A DNA stretch of 5,945 bases from contig CALJUK010000463.1 of NCBI GenBank assembly GCA_937975745.1, forward strand, positions 1-5,945, in the 5' to 3' direction. Every line of letters begins with the position of its first letter. Positions within the stretch are counted from its first letter, which is position 1. The position numbers and the translations under genes are program-made. Below, piece by piece: positions 1 to 5,945 of the stretch. The stretch is from an uncultured Planctomycetaceae bacterium (GTDB lineage Bacteria > Planctomycetota > Planctomycetia > Planctomycetales > Planctomycetaceae). The notes under the pieces are model-generated. The model searched no databases. It was not told the DNA's origin and was given only the letters and a program-made list of their open reading frames with translations.

Positions 1-356
1 AGTCAGTGCGAGATCGCCGGCTGGCGGTGTCAGCCGTACAGAGTCCTGTTTCCCCGGACGATTCCCGGATGGCCGATTTTTCTGCCATCGGCGGCCGACC
101 ACTTTCAGTCGGAGGCACACCGGCGAGCAGGAATGCCGAGTGCCCGAGCCAGCCCGACAAGGCAATGCGGTTTGGTGTGTTCGTGGTCGATATGACGGTC
201 CACACTGTCCATGGCGGTGCACACGGTTTGCCACACGCGGCCGCGATGCGGACTCGATCGCGCTGCGCGGAAACGTGGCCGATTCCGGCGGCGCAATCAG
301 CCTGTATTGCAGGCCATTGGGTGTCCCAATGCCGCCACAGGTATGCCCAATGAGCA
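1..356. other. Region downstream of nqrF without a supported gene
   Basis: Apart from the hairpins at 300-331, I recognise no gene here. A plus-strand frame is open from the left edge to a TGA at 351-353 (about 115 codons), but its product has no recognisable motif and its end runs through both inverted repeats. A minus-strand frame from ATG 88 runs off the left edge (29 codons, starting MAEKSAIRES) with only a weak SD-like AAGTGG; it could be the start of the next gene but is too short to judge. Overlapping inverted repeats at 68-92 (GATGGC/GCCATC and GCCGAT/ATCGGC) share bases and can form only one at a time. Confidence 0.4.
300..331 (-). terminator. Candidate transcript end: two abutting inverted repeats after nqrF
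   Basis: About 25 nt past the nqrF stop, the minus strand reads CATTGGG-ACA-CCCAATG (331-315), a perfect 7-bp stem with a 3-nt loop. It is directly followed by GCCTG-CAATA-CAGGC (314-300), a 5-bp stem with a 5-nt loop. The position fits the operon's 3' end. There is no T-run after either stem, so this is not a classical intrinsic terminator. It may be a 3'-end stabilising structure with factor-dependent termination nearby. Confidence 0.45.
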
Positions 357-1577
357 CTAACCGCCGAAGTCGTCGAAGGCGATGTTTTCCGGTTCAACGC
401 CGAGTTCGTCCAGCATTTTCAGAACGGCTTGGAGCATCAGCGGGGGACCGCAGATGTAGTACTCACAGTCCTCTGGTGCCGGGTGATTCTTGAGGTAGTT
501 CTCGAAGAGGACCTGGTGGATGAAGCCCTGGTACCCAGTCCAGTTGTCCTGTGGCATGGGATCCGAGAGAGCCACATTGAGTTCGAAGTTGGGGAAGTCC
601 TTGGCGAGTTGTTCGAACTCGTCCATATAGAACATTTCCCGCGTGCTGCGAGCCCCGTACCAGTACGAGACCTTCCGTTTGGTTTGACGGCGGCGAAAGA
701 GTTCGAAGATGTGCGACCGGAGGGGAGCCATACCGGCACCCCCACCGATGTAGATCATTTCCGCATCCGTGTCTTTGATGAAGAACTCGCCGTAGGGGCC
801 CGAGATGGTGACTTTGTCGCCCGGCTTCCTGCTGAAGATATACGAGGACATCTTGCCCGGAGGCGTTCCCTTTGGCGCCCGTGGCGGGGGAGTGGCAACG
901 CGAACGTTGAGCATGATGATGCCCTTTTCGTCCGGGTAATTGGCCATCGAATAGGCGCGAAAGACAGGTTCCTTGACGTCCGATTCGATCTCCCACAGGT
1001 TGTATTTGTCCCAGTCCTCGCGGTACTCCTCGCCAATATCGAAATCGGAGTATTTGATATGGTGCGGCGGGCACTCGATCTGGATGTAGCCACCCGGCTT
1101 GAAGTCGACTTCTTCGCCTTCGGGGAGTGTCAGTTTGAACTCCTTAATGAAGGTGGCGACGTTGTCGTTCGACGCGACGGTGCATTCCCATTTCTTCGTT
1201 TCGAAGACTTCCTCGGGAACTTGAATCTTCATGTCCTGCTTGACGGCGACCTGGCAGGAAAGTCGCTCTCCCTGGGCGGCCTGGCCTCGGGAAATGTGAT
1301 TCCGCTCGGTCGGGAGGATTTCTCCGCCGCCTTCGAGCACCTTCACTTTGCACTGGGCACACGTGCCACCCCCGCCGCAGGCTGATGCGACGAAGATGTT
1401 GTTTTCGGCCAGGACCCCCAATAGCTTGCCGCCAGCGGGCACGACCAGTTCTTTCTGGTTGTTGACCACAATGTGGACCTGTCCGCTGGCCACCAGAATT
1501 GACTTGGCAAACAGGATCACCGCCACGAGCGCGAGCACGACGACGGTGAACATGACGACTCCGAGCACAATCTCCAT
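357..1577 (-). CDS. nqrF: Na+-translocating NADH:quinone reductase subunit F (NADH-oxidising, FAD and [2Fe-2S])
   Basis: NqrF is the electron entry subunit: it oxidises NADH at the cytoplasmic face and passes electrons from FAD through a [2Fe-2S] cluster. The protein is 406 residues (usual 407-408). In order: an N-terminal membrane anchor at about 4-25; a ferredoxin domain with cluster ligands Cys67, Cys73, Cys76 and Cys108; an FAD domain with RAYSMANYP (207-215); and an NADH domain with GGGAGMAPLRS (278-288) and CGPPLM (376-381). Cys376 corresponds to a conserved cysteine near the NADH site. The C-terminus ends in DDFGG. The start is the ATG at 1577 because MEIVLGVVMF aligns with the family N-terminus. 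The frame extends ten codons up to a TTG at 1607, but neither start has a strong SD. It is the last gene of the operon, followed about 25 bp later by an inverted-repeat pair. Confidence 0.98.
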   Translation of the reverse strand: MEIVLGVVMFTVVVLALVAVILFAKSILVASGQVHIVVNNQKELVVPAGGKLLGVLAENNIFVASACGGGGTCAQCKVKVLEGGGEILPTERNHISRGQAAQGERLSCQVAVKQDMKIQVPEEVFETKKWECTVASNDNVATFIKEFKLTLPEGEEVDFKPGGYIQIECPPHHIKYSDFDIGEEYREDWDKYNLWEIESDVKEPVFRAYSMANYPDEKGIIMLNVRVATPPPRAPKGTPPGKMSSYIFSRKPGDKVTISGPYGEFFIKDTDAEMIYIGGGAGMAPLRSHIFELFRRRQTKRKVSYWYGARSTREMFYMDEFEQLAKDFPNFELNVALSDPMPQDNWTGYQGFIHQVLFENYLKNHPAPEDCEYYICGPPLMLQAVLKMLDELGVEPENIAFDDFGG

Positions 1578-1664
1578 CGGATGTTCGCTCGCTTTAGTGA
1601 GTTTCAAACAGGAAAAATCGACAACAGGTACTGGGGCCCAAATCGCAGCCGGTATTGGTCGGTG
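1578..1664 (-). other. nqrE-nqrF intergenic gap
   Basis: An 87-bp gap with no gene. A T-rich stretch (minus strand GATTTTTCCTGTTT, about 1620-1607) is present without a preceding stable stem. No clear Shine-Dalgarno element stands in front of nqrF. Nothing else is recognised. Confidence 0.5.
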
Positions 1665-2282
1665 TTACAACTGAATTCCGGAAAACGACATGAATGCCAA
1701 GGCCATCAGGCCGACGGTGATAAATGTAATTCCCAGACCACGCAATCCGGCCGGAACGTGACTGTATTTGAGTTTTTCGCGAATACCGGCCAAGGCCACG
1801 ATTGCCAAGGCCCAACCGGTTCCCGATCCAAAGCCAAAGACGACACTTTCGGGGAAGTTGTAGTCCCGCTCGACCATGAACAGCGATCCCCCCAGGATTG
1901 CGCAGTTGACGGTAATCAGCGGCAGGAAGATTCCCAGGGCGTTGTAGAGGACCGGCACGTAGCGATCGAGGGCCATTTCGAGGATTTGGACCATGGCGGC
2001 GATCACGCCGATATAGCTGATCAAACCCACAAACGTCAGATCCACATTCGCGTATTCGGAGCCCAGCCAAGAGAGAGCTCCCGGCTTGAGGAGTTTCTGA
2101 AAGATCAGATTGTTGGCCGGCACGGTAATCGTCTGGATCACCACGACGCCAATGCCCAGCCCCCTGGCAGGCTTGACGATGTGGGAGACCGCCAGGAACG
2201 TGCACATTCCCAGGAAGAAGGCCAGCGCCAGGTTTTCCACGAAAACCGACTGCAGAAACAGACTGATGTAATGTTCAAGCAT
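1665..2282 (-). CDS. nqrE: Na+-translocating NADH:quinone reductase subunit E
   Basis: NqrE is the membrane subunit paired with NqrD in the ion- and electron-transferring core, related to RnfA. The protein is 205 residues against about 198 in Vibrio. The difference is mainly a longer loop at about 68-82 (GALSWLGSEYANVDL), just before LTFVGLISYIGVIAA. Cys27 (FFLGMCTFLAVS) and Cys127 (LPLITVNCAILGG) match the conserved iron-sulfur ligands. About six hydrophobic segments are seen: roughly 13-33, 40-60, 84-102, 114-134, 145-166 and 183-201. The C-terminus, GLRGLGITFITVGLMALAFMSFSG, is typical. The ATG at 2282 is chosen because of the strong AAGGTGG 5 nt upstream and because MLEHYISLF aligns with the family start MEHYISL. 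It ends in TAA, 87 bp before nqrF. Confidence 0.98.
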   Translation of the reverse strand: MLEHYISLFLQSVFVENLALAFFLGMCTFLAVSHIVKPARGLGIGVVVIQTITVPANNLIFQKLLKPGALSWLGSEYANVDLTFVGLISYIGVIAAMVQILEMALDRYVPVLYNALGIFLPLITVNCAILGGSLFMVERDYNFPESVVFGFGSGTGWALAIVALAGIREKLKYSHVPAGLRGLGITFITVGLMALAFMSFSGIQL

Positions 2283-2354
2283 GTCAACCACCTTGGTTTC
2301 CGCTGCAGGCCGAGATCAGTAACGGGGCATGGGGCGTAAGGCCGTCGAACCCGG
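2283..2354 (-). other. nqrD-nqrE intergenic gap with GGGGCRT tandem repeat
   Basis: This 72-bp gap has no terminator-like hairpin with a T-tract. On the plus strand it carries two adjacent 7-bp units, GGGGCAT and GGGGCGT (2324-2337), within GTAACGGGGCATGGGGCGTA. The nqrE ribosome binding site lies at its nqrE end. No other function is visible. Confidence 0.5.
2288..2294 (-). promoter_or_regulatory. Ribosome binding site of nqrE
   Basis: AAGGTGG on the minus strand, 5 nt before the ATG at 2282, is the best Shine-Dalgarno match in the window. The alternative in-frame GTG (2291) is inside this element, so it is very unlikely to be the start. Confidence 0.8.
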
Positions 2355-2981
2355 TCAGGGCTTCTCGACTTGCTCTGGCTTCACTGTTCGTAGAATCCAG
2401 ATAAAGAGCCCGATCAGAAAAAATGCCGATGGGGGGAGCAGCATCAGTCCGTTGGGGACATACCAGCCACCGTCGCGTGTCAGCGTTAGGACCTGGGCTC
2501 CGAAGAATCGCCCCGAGCCGAGCGTCTCGCGAAACACGGCGACGATGATCAGAATGAGGCTGTAGCCCAAGCCGTTGCCGATACCATCGATGAAGCTGGT
2601 TTTCACATCGTTCTTCATCGCGAAGCCTTCAGCCCGGCCCATCACGATGCAATTGGTAATAATCAACCCGACGAAGACGGACATTGTCTTGCTGATTTCG
2701 AAGAAGTAGGCCCGCAGGATCTGGTCGACGACGATCACCAGCGAAGCGATGATTGTCATCTGGACGATGATGCGGATACTGCTGGGAATGTAATCGCGGA
2801 TCAACGCCACCGAGGCACTGGAGCACGCGGTCACCAGGGTCACGGCGACGGACATTACCAAGGCTGTTTCCAGCTTGGTGGTCACGGCCAATGCCGAACA
2901 GATCCCGAGGACCTGCAAGGCAATGGGGTTATTGTTGAAAATCGGGCCAGTCAGGATCTTGCCGGCCGATGGATTAGCCAT
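2355..2981 (-). CDS. nqrD: Na+-translocating NADH:quinone reductase subunit D
   Basis: NqrD is an integral membrane subunit, homologous to NqrE and to the RnfE/RnfA pair. NqrD and NqrE have inverted topologies and form the membrane core that carries electrons across the membrane. The protein is 208 residues (usual about 210), with about six hydrophobic segments: roughly 19-35, 38-60, 69-90, 98-115, 137-152 and 178-197. Cys28 (in LGICSAL) and Cys111 (in ITNCIVMGRAE) match the conserved cysteines that, with two in NqrE, ligate the intramembrane iron-sulfur centre. The N-terminal GPIFNNNPIALQVLGIC and the GNGLGYS motif (135-141) are family hallmarks. The ATG at 2981 has an AGGGAG 6 nt upstream; the longer in-frame version from a TTG at 3002 lacks family support. 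The gene overlaps nqrC by 8 bp and is followed by a 72-bp gap before nqrE. Confidence 0.98.
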   Translation of the reverse strand: MANPSAGKILTGPIFNNNPIALQVLGICSALAVTTKLETALVMSVAVTLVTACSSASVALIRDYIPSSIRIIVQMTIIASLVIVVDQILRAYFFEISKTMSVFVGLIITNCIVMGRAEGFAMKNDVKTSFIDGIGNGLGYSLILIIVAVFRETLGSGRFFGAQVLTLTRDGGWYVPNGLMLLPPSAFFLIGLFIWILRTVKPEQVEKP

Positions 2982-3792
2982 GATTTGCTCCCTGATCTGC
3001 AAGAGAATCGTGAGCGTCGAGTGATTTCAGGTACGGTCCGAAGGCATCCGGTCCCAGCCAGTAGTGGATCAGGTTTTCGACGCCGCGCGAGGTAATTGTG
3101 GCGCCTGCCAACCCATCGATCTTGTGGTCGGCTCCGGGTGTGCTGTCATCGACGGAGCCCTTGATGACTTCGATCTGCACGTTTCCTTCGGAATCGAAGG
3201 CGACCTTGCCGTCCCATTGCTGCTTCCACTTCGGATTGTCGACTTCCCCGCCCAGTCCAGGTGTCTCGCCCTGTTCGTAGAAGGTCAGTCCGCGAATCGT
3301 CTTGAGGTCGGCATCGAGCGAGAGAAAGCCGTACATCGTGGACCACAGTCCTTTTCCTCTTACAGGCAGGACAATCTGCTCGATCCCGTCGCCGTCTGCG
3401 CTCTTCACCAGATAGACGAACGCGTATTTTTCGCGGCGTTTGATGCCGGCGAGATCTTTTTCAGCCGGAATCGGCTCACTCAGTTTCGGATTGCTCGCGG
3501 CTTGTCGTTCGTTGTACTCGTCCGGGTTGATCTCACTTGGGTCGGCATACTTCCCGGTGTCCAGGTTCACCAGGCGACGCTCGATCCGTTGAAAGACGTC
3601 GTTCACCTTGGCGGGAGTCGCATCGTCGGGCAGCAGACCGCCCGCGGCCAGAATATTTTTCTGGCGTTCGAGGACCTTGTTGGCCTCTTGCACGCTGCGC
3701 AACGAGACGGCGGCAGCGGAGACCACCACCGAACAGACGATGCACAAGATCGCCGCCAGTTTGAATGTCTGGAAAACCGAGTCACGCGGCAT
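2974..3792 (-). CDS. nqrC: Na+-translocating NADH:quinone reductase subunit C
   Basis: NqrC is a membrane-anchored subunit with a periplasmic FMN-binding domain that relays electrons between the NqrD/NqrE iron-sulfur site and NqrB. The chosen start gives 272 residues, slightly longer than the roughly 257 of Vibrio homologues. An N-terminal membrane anchor spans about residues 11-31 (FKLAAILCIVCSVVVSAAAV region), followed by a polar linker. LWSTMYGFLSLD (149-160) and YEQGETPGLGGEV (172-184) are typical of the FMN-binding domain. The flavinylation motif reads DGLAGAT (226-232), so Thr232 is the expected FMN site; an Ala sits where Ser or Thr is more usual. The frame could begin further up at a TTG (3828), but the ATG at 3792 has an AGAAGG 10 nt upstream and gives a normal N-terminus. 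It overlaps nqrB by 11 bp and nqrD by 8 bp, suggesting coupled translation. Confidence 0.97.
   Translation of the reverse strand: MPRDSVFQTFKLAAILCIVCSVVVSAAAVSLRSVQEANKVLERQKNILAAGGLLPDDATPAKVNDVFQRIERRLVNLDTGKYADPSEINPDEYNERQAASNPKLSEPIPAEKDLAGIKRREKYAFVYLVKSADGDGIEQIVLPVRGKGLWSTMYGFLSLDADLKTIRGLTFYEQGETPGLGGEVDNPKWKQQWDGKVAFDSEGNVQIEVIKGSVDDSTPGADHKIDGLAGATITSRGVENLIHYWLGPDAFGPYLKSLDAHDSLADQGANHG
2988..2993 (-). promoter_or_regulatory. Ribosome binding site of nqrD
   Basis: AGGGAG on the minus strand, 6 nt before the ATG at 2981 and inside the last codons of nqrC. It fixes the nqrD start and fits termination-reinitiation coupling between the two genes. Confidence 0.7.
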
Positions 3793-4999
3793 TGCGGGCC
3801 AGCCTTCTCTTGATATTTGCCTGCACAACCAGGTAGTCGATCAGCGGGGCAAAGACGTTGCCGAATAGAATCGCCAGCATAATTCCTTCCGGATACGCCG
3901 GGTTCACGACACGGATCAGCATGGTCATCAGGCCGATCAACGCTCCGTAGTACCATTTGCCCATCTCGGTCATCGATGCCGAGACAGGATCCGTTGCCAT
4001 AAACACCAGCCCGAAGGCAAACCCGCCGAGCACAAGATGCCACCAGGGGGGCAGGGCGAACATGGGGTTGGTCTCGCTGCCGACGCCCCACATCAGCGTG
4101 GCCATTCCCAGCCCGCCGATCAGGACACCCGCCATGATTCGCCACGAGCCGATGCCGGTCAGAATCAGAATGGCGGCTCCCAGCAGACAGGCCAGCGTGG
4201 ACGTCTCGCCCATACTTCCCTGCATTTGTCCCAGGAACGCCTGAGCCCATGTAACGTTGATGGCTGAAATTCCACTGCCGAGCGGGGCCGTTGCCATGGC
4301 ACCCAGCGGGGTTGCACCGCTGAAGCCGTCGGCGGCCGTCCAAATCGCATCGCCCGTGATTTGGGCCGGGTAAGCGAAGTACAGGAAGGCTCGGGAGGTG
4401 AGGGCCGGATTGAGGAAATTCATTCCTGTCCCGCCGAAGACCTCTTTCCCCAAAACGACACCAAAGCTGATACCCAGTGCCACCTGCCAGAGCGGAATTG
4501 TAGGGGGGAGCGTCAGGGGAAACAGCAGACTGGTGACGAGGAATCCTTCGTTGACGTCGTGTTTGCGGACGATCGCGAACAGGACCTCCCAGAGACCACC
4601 GGCAGCCACAGTGACGATGTAGACCGGCAGGAAGTAGAGGGCGCCGTGAATCAAGTTAGCCAGCAGACTGCCCGAGTTGTACCCGACGCCGAGCGATTCG
4701 ATCACTTCTCCGCGCCAGCCTTCGGCCGCATGGACGCCCAGTTCCTGCATGGCTGTGTTGGCCTGGTAGCCGGTATTGTACAAAGCCATCAAGACGCAGG
4801 GGATCAAGGCGACGACGACGGTGATCATCATTCGCTTCAGATCAAGCCCGTCGCGGACGTGAGACGCAGATGTTGTCACGTCGCCTGTGTTGTAGAGGAA
4901 CGTGTCGGTGGCTTCGTACAAGGGGTACAGCCGCTCGAACTTTCCCCCCTTGTCAAACAGCGGGTGCAGCCGATCAAGTATCCGTCGCAGCGGTTTCAT
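3782..4999 (-). CDS. nqrB: Na+-translocating NADH:quinone reductase subunit B
   Basis: NqrB is the large integral membrane subunit. It carries covalently bound FMN and riboflavin, and in this family it forms part of the Na+ path and the quinone-reducing end. The protein is 405 residues, close to the usual 400-415. The flavinylation motif DGFSGAT is at residues 224-230, making Thr230 the expected FMN phosphoester site. The N-terminal cytoplasmic stretch contains the conserved SHVRDGLDLKRMM (46-58). About ten hydrophobic segments follow, including 58-74, 115-143, 171-185, 268-282, 286-304, 320-335, 351-364 and 372-392. GGTGMNFLNPALTSRAF (189-205) and FMATDPVSA (333-341) are family landmarks. 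The ATG at 4999 matches the family N-terminus, has a weak SD-like GAAAGAG 9 nt upstream, and follows a mini-ORF that ends over it. The 3' end overlaps nqrC by 11 bp. Identity is certain; the segment limits are by eye. Confidence 0.98.
   Translation of the reverse strand: MKPLRRILDRLHPLFDKGGKFERLYPLYEATDTFLYNTGDVTTSASHVRDGLDLKRMMITVVVALIPCVLMALYNTGYQANTAMQELGVHAAEGWRGEVIESLGVGYNSGSLLANLIHGALYFLPVYIVTVAAGGLWEVLFAIVRKHDVNEGFLVTSLLFPLTLPPTIPLWQVALGISFGVVLGKEVFGGTGMNFLNPALTSRAFLYFAYPAQITGDAIWTAADGFSGATPLGAMATAPLGSGISAINVTWAQAFLGQMQGSMGETSTLACLLGAAILILTGIGSWRIMAGVLIGGLGMATLMWGVGSETNPMFALPPWWHLVLGGFAFGLVFMATDPVSASMTEMGKWYYGALIGLMTMLIRVVNPAYPEGIMLAILFGNVFAPLIDYLVVQANIKRRLARNAA
3803..3808 (-). promoter_or_regulatory. 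Ribosome binding site of nqrC
   Basis: On the minus strand AGAAGG lies 10 nt before the ATG at 3792, inside the end of nqrB. It favours this ATG over the upstream in-frame TTG at 3828, which would give an unlikely 12-residue extension. Confidence 0.6.
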
Positions 5000-5130
5000 G
5001 CGTGCGAACTCTTTCTTTTTCCGAGCATCGCCGGGCGGTGTGCTTCAGCCAGTGGGCTACTGTCCGTACGAATGGTTCAGAATCCAAACCGAAATATTAC
5101 GACCGCATCACCCAAACGCGATGCGTTGCG
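5000..5130 (-). other. nqrA-nqrB intergenic spacer with hairpin and mini-ORF
   Basis: This 131-bp spacer is the longest gap between nqr genes here. Read on the minus strand, a perfect 5-bp inverted repeat (AACGC, loop ATC, GCGTT; 5127-5115) lies 3 nt after the nqrA stop. It has no T-tract, so it is a weak terminator candidate at best. A 10-codon reading frame starts at ATG 5028 (peptide MLGKRKSSHA), and its TGA at 4998-4996 overlaps the nqrB ATG in an ATGA arrangement. A weak Shine-Dalgarno-like GAAAGAG (5015-5009) lies 9 nt before nqrB. A TAATAT element around 5092-5097 resembles a -10 box, but I found no -35 partner at the usual distance. Any function is inference. Confidence 0.4.
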
Positions 5131-5945
5131 TCAGCCTTCTTTTTCAATCAGCCGCAGTTGCTCCCGCAGCAGCGGGCCATAGGTGTACTTTCCCGGACAG
5201 ACGAAGGTGCACAAAGCGATATCCTCTTCGTCCAGCTCCAGGCAGCCGAGTGCTTCAGCCTGCTCAGTGTCCTTGATAATCAGGGACCGCAACAGGAATG
5301 TCGGAATCATGTCGAGCGGCATGACCTGCTCGTACGAGCCGACGGGAACCATTGCCCGAGGGCTCCCGTTGGTGGAGGTGGTCATCGCCAGCGGCGTTTT
5401 CGCACCCATCCAGGCGGATGCAAAGACCGGCTTGACGGAAAACTGCTTGAATCCTGGCGACAACCAACCGAGCAGCGATCGCGTGCCACCTTCGGGCAGA
5501 ACGGTCACCTGGTTGTGATACCGCCCCAGGTACGCCGTTGGATCGGCGGCCGCCCTGCCGGCCAACGCTGACCCGGAAATGACGCGGTGTTCACCCTGTT
5601 CGAGAAGTTCCCCCGCCGTCAGCTCGGACAATGACGCCCCCAGGCGGGTTCGAACCAGTCGCGGATTCTTCACGACCGGCCCTGCAAGCGAGATGACACG
5701 CTCGACAGGCAGCCGTCCCGTGGCAAACAGACGACCAATCGCAATCACGTCCTGGTAGTTGATGTACCAGACAGACTTAGTGCGGCTGACGGGATCCAGT
5801 TTGTGAATATGAGTGCCCGGTAAACCGGCCGGATGCGGGCCGTCGAACTCTTCAGTCGTGACGCCAGCCAGATCTTCACCCGGCACGACTGTCCCTGGCT
5901 TCTTACAGAGGTAGAGTTTTCCGTCCGTCAGATGCTTGAGAATCT
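5131..5945 (-). CDS. nqrA: Na+-translocating NADH:quinone reductase subunit A (3' part; 5' end outside window)
   Basis: NqrA is the peripheral, cytoplasmic subunit of the Na+-NQR complex and has been linked to quinone binding. The reading frame is open to the right window edge and gives 270 residues before a TGA stop. Since NqrA is usually about 450 residues long, roughly the N-terminal 40% is missing. A GTG at 5886 could be read as a start, but the frame continues upstream of it with NqrA-like sequence, so it is an internal valine. Recognisable family signatures, in visible-residue order, are HPAGLPGTHIH (about 37-47), INYQDVIAIG, SLAGPVVKNPRLVRTRLGAS, YLGRYHNQV, TSTNGSPRAMVPVGSYE, ALGCLELDEED and the C-terminal TFVCPGKYTYGPLLRE...IEKEG. 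No membrane segment is seen, as expected. It is the first gene of the operon and is separated from nqrB by 131 bp. The family assignment is secure. Confidence 0.97.
   Translation of the reverse strand, partial: ILKHLTDGKLYLCKKPGTVVPGEDLAGVTTEEFDGPHPAGLPGTHIHKLDPVSRTKSVWYINYQDVIAIGRLFATGRLPVERVISLAGPVVKNPRLVRTRLGASLSELTAGELLEQGEHRVISGSALAGRAAADPTAYLGRYHNQVTVLPEGGTRSLLGWLSPGFKQFSVKPVFASAWMGAKTPLAMTTSTNGSPRAMVPVGSYEQVMPLDMIPTFLLRSLIIKDTEQAEALGCLELDEEDIALCTFVCPGKYTYGPLLREQLRLIEKEG

Noticed and set aside
1..88. Minus-strand frame from ATG 88 running off the left edge, possibly the next operon gene (such as apbE or nqrM)
   Set aside because: Only 29 codons are visible, the SD is weak, and the sequence matches neither the cysteine pattern of NqrM nor an ApbE lipoprotein start. 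It cannot be judged from this window.
68..92. Inverted repeats around a T5 run as an intrinsic terminator
   Set aside because: The T-run sits in the loop and not after the stem, so the architecture is wrong for an intrinsic terminator in either direction.
3..353. Plus-strand open frame from the left edge ending 3 bp before the nqrF stop, as a possible convergent gene
   Set aside because: The product has no recognisable motif and is rich in Arg, Ser and Ala, as chance frames in GC-rich DNA are. Its end runs through the inverted repeats expected at the nqr transcript end.
429..1385. Long plus-strand open frame (318 codons) opposite nqrF
   Set aside because: It lies wholly antisense to nqrF, whose domains and catalytic residues are unmistakable. 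The long frame is a by-product of GC-rich codon use.
5086..5105. TAATAT as the -10 box of an internal promoter before nqrB
   Set aside because: I found no TTGACA-like element 16-18 bp upstream; the nearest candidate (TTGGGT) is too close.
4361..5571. Plus-strand frames of 233-273 codons opposite nqrB and nqrA
   Set aside because: They are antisense shadows of conserved nqr genes, with no family motif of their own.
357..5945. Whether the operon is Rnf (ferredoxin:NAD oxidoreductase) and not Nqr
   Set aside because: NqrA and NqrF are Nqr-specific, and no RnfB or RnfC-type polyferredoxin is present, so the complex is Na+-NQR.

Overview
The window carries the operon for the Na+-translocating NADH:quinone oxidoreductase (Na+-NQR). 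All genes lie on the minus strand in the canonical order nqrA-nqrB-nqrC-nqrD-nqrE-nqrF, so transcription runs from the high-coordinate end to the low-coordinate end. nqrA is cut by the right window edge, leaving its C-terminal 270 residues. The other five genes are complete and intact, and every cofactor-binding residue I could look for is present.

Layout along transcription: nqrA (3' part, 5945-5131); a 131-bp spacer with a small hairpin and a 10-codon mini-ORF that ends in ATGA over the nqrB start; nqrB (4999-3782); nqrC (3792-2974), overlapping nqrB by 11 bp; nqrD (2981-2355), overlapping nqrC by 8 bp; a 72-bp gap; nqrE (2282-1665); an 87-bp gap; nqrF (1577-357). About 25 bp after nqrF come two abutting inverted repeats (331-300), a plausible transcript end. 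Positions 1-299 hold no gene I can support.

How the genes work together: NqrF oxidises NADH through FAD and passes electrons via its [2Fe-2S] centre. The path continues through the iron-sulfur site shared by NqrD and NqrE, the covalent FMN of NqrC, the covalent FMN of NqrB and riboflavin to ubiquinone. Redox steps are coupled to Na+ export through the membrane subunits NqrB, NqrD and NqrE. NqrA is the peripheral cytoplasmic subunit. No flavin transferase gene (apbE) or assembly gene nqrM is seen, so these would have to lie elsewhere in the genome.

Organism: a Gram-negative-type bacterium with moderately high GC. The relatively long gaps between some operon genes and the general protein style would fit a Planctomycetota member, but this is an impression and not proven by the sequence. 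I see no mobile element, CRISPR array, tRNA or rRNA, and no sign of a new system. The points worth a second look are in the non-coding spacers.
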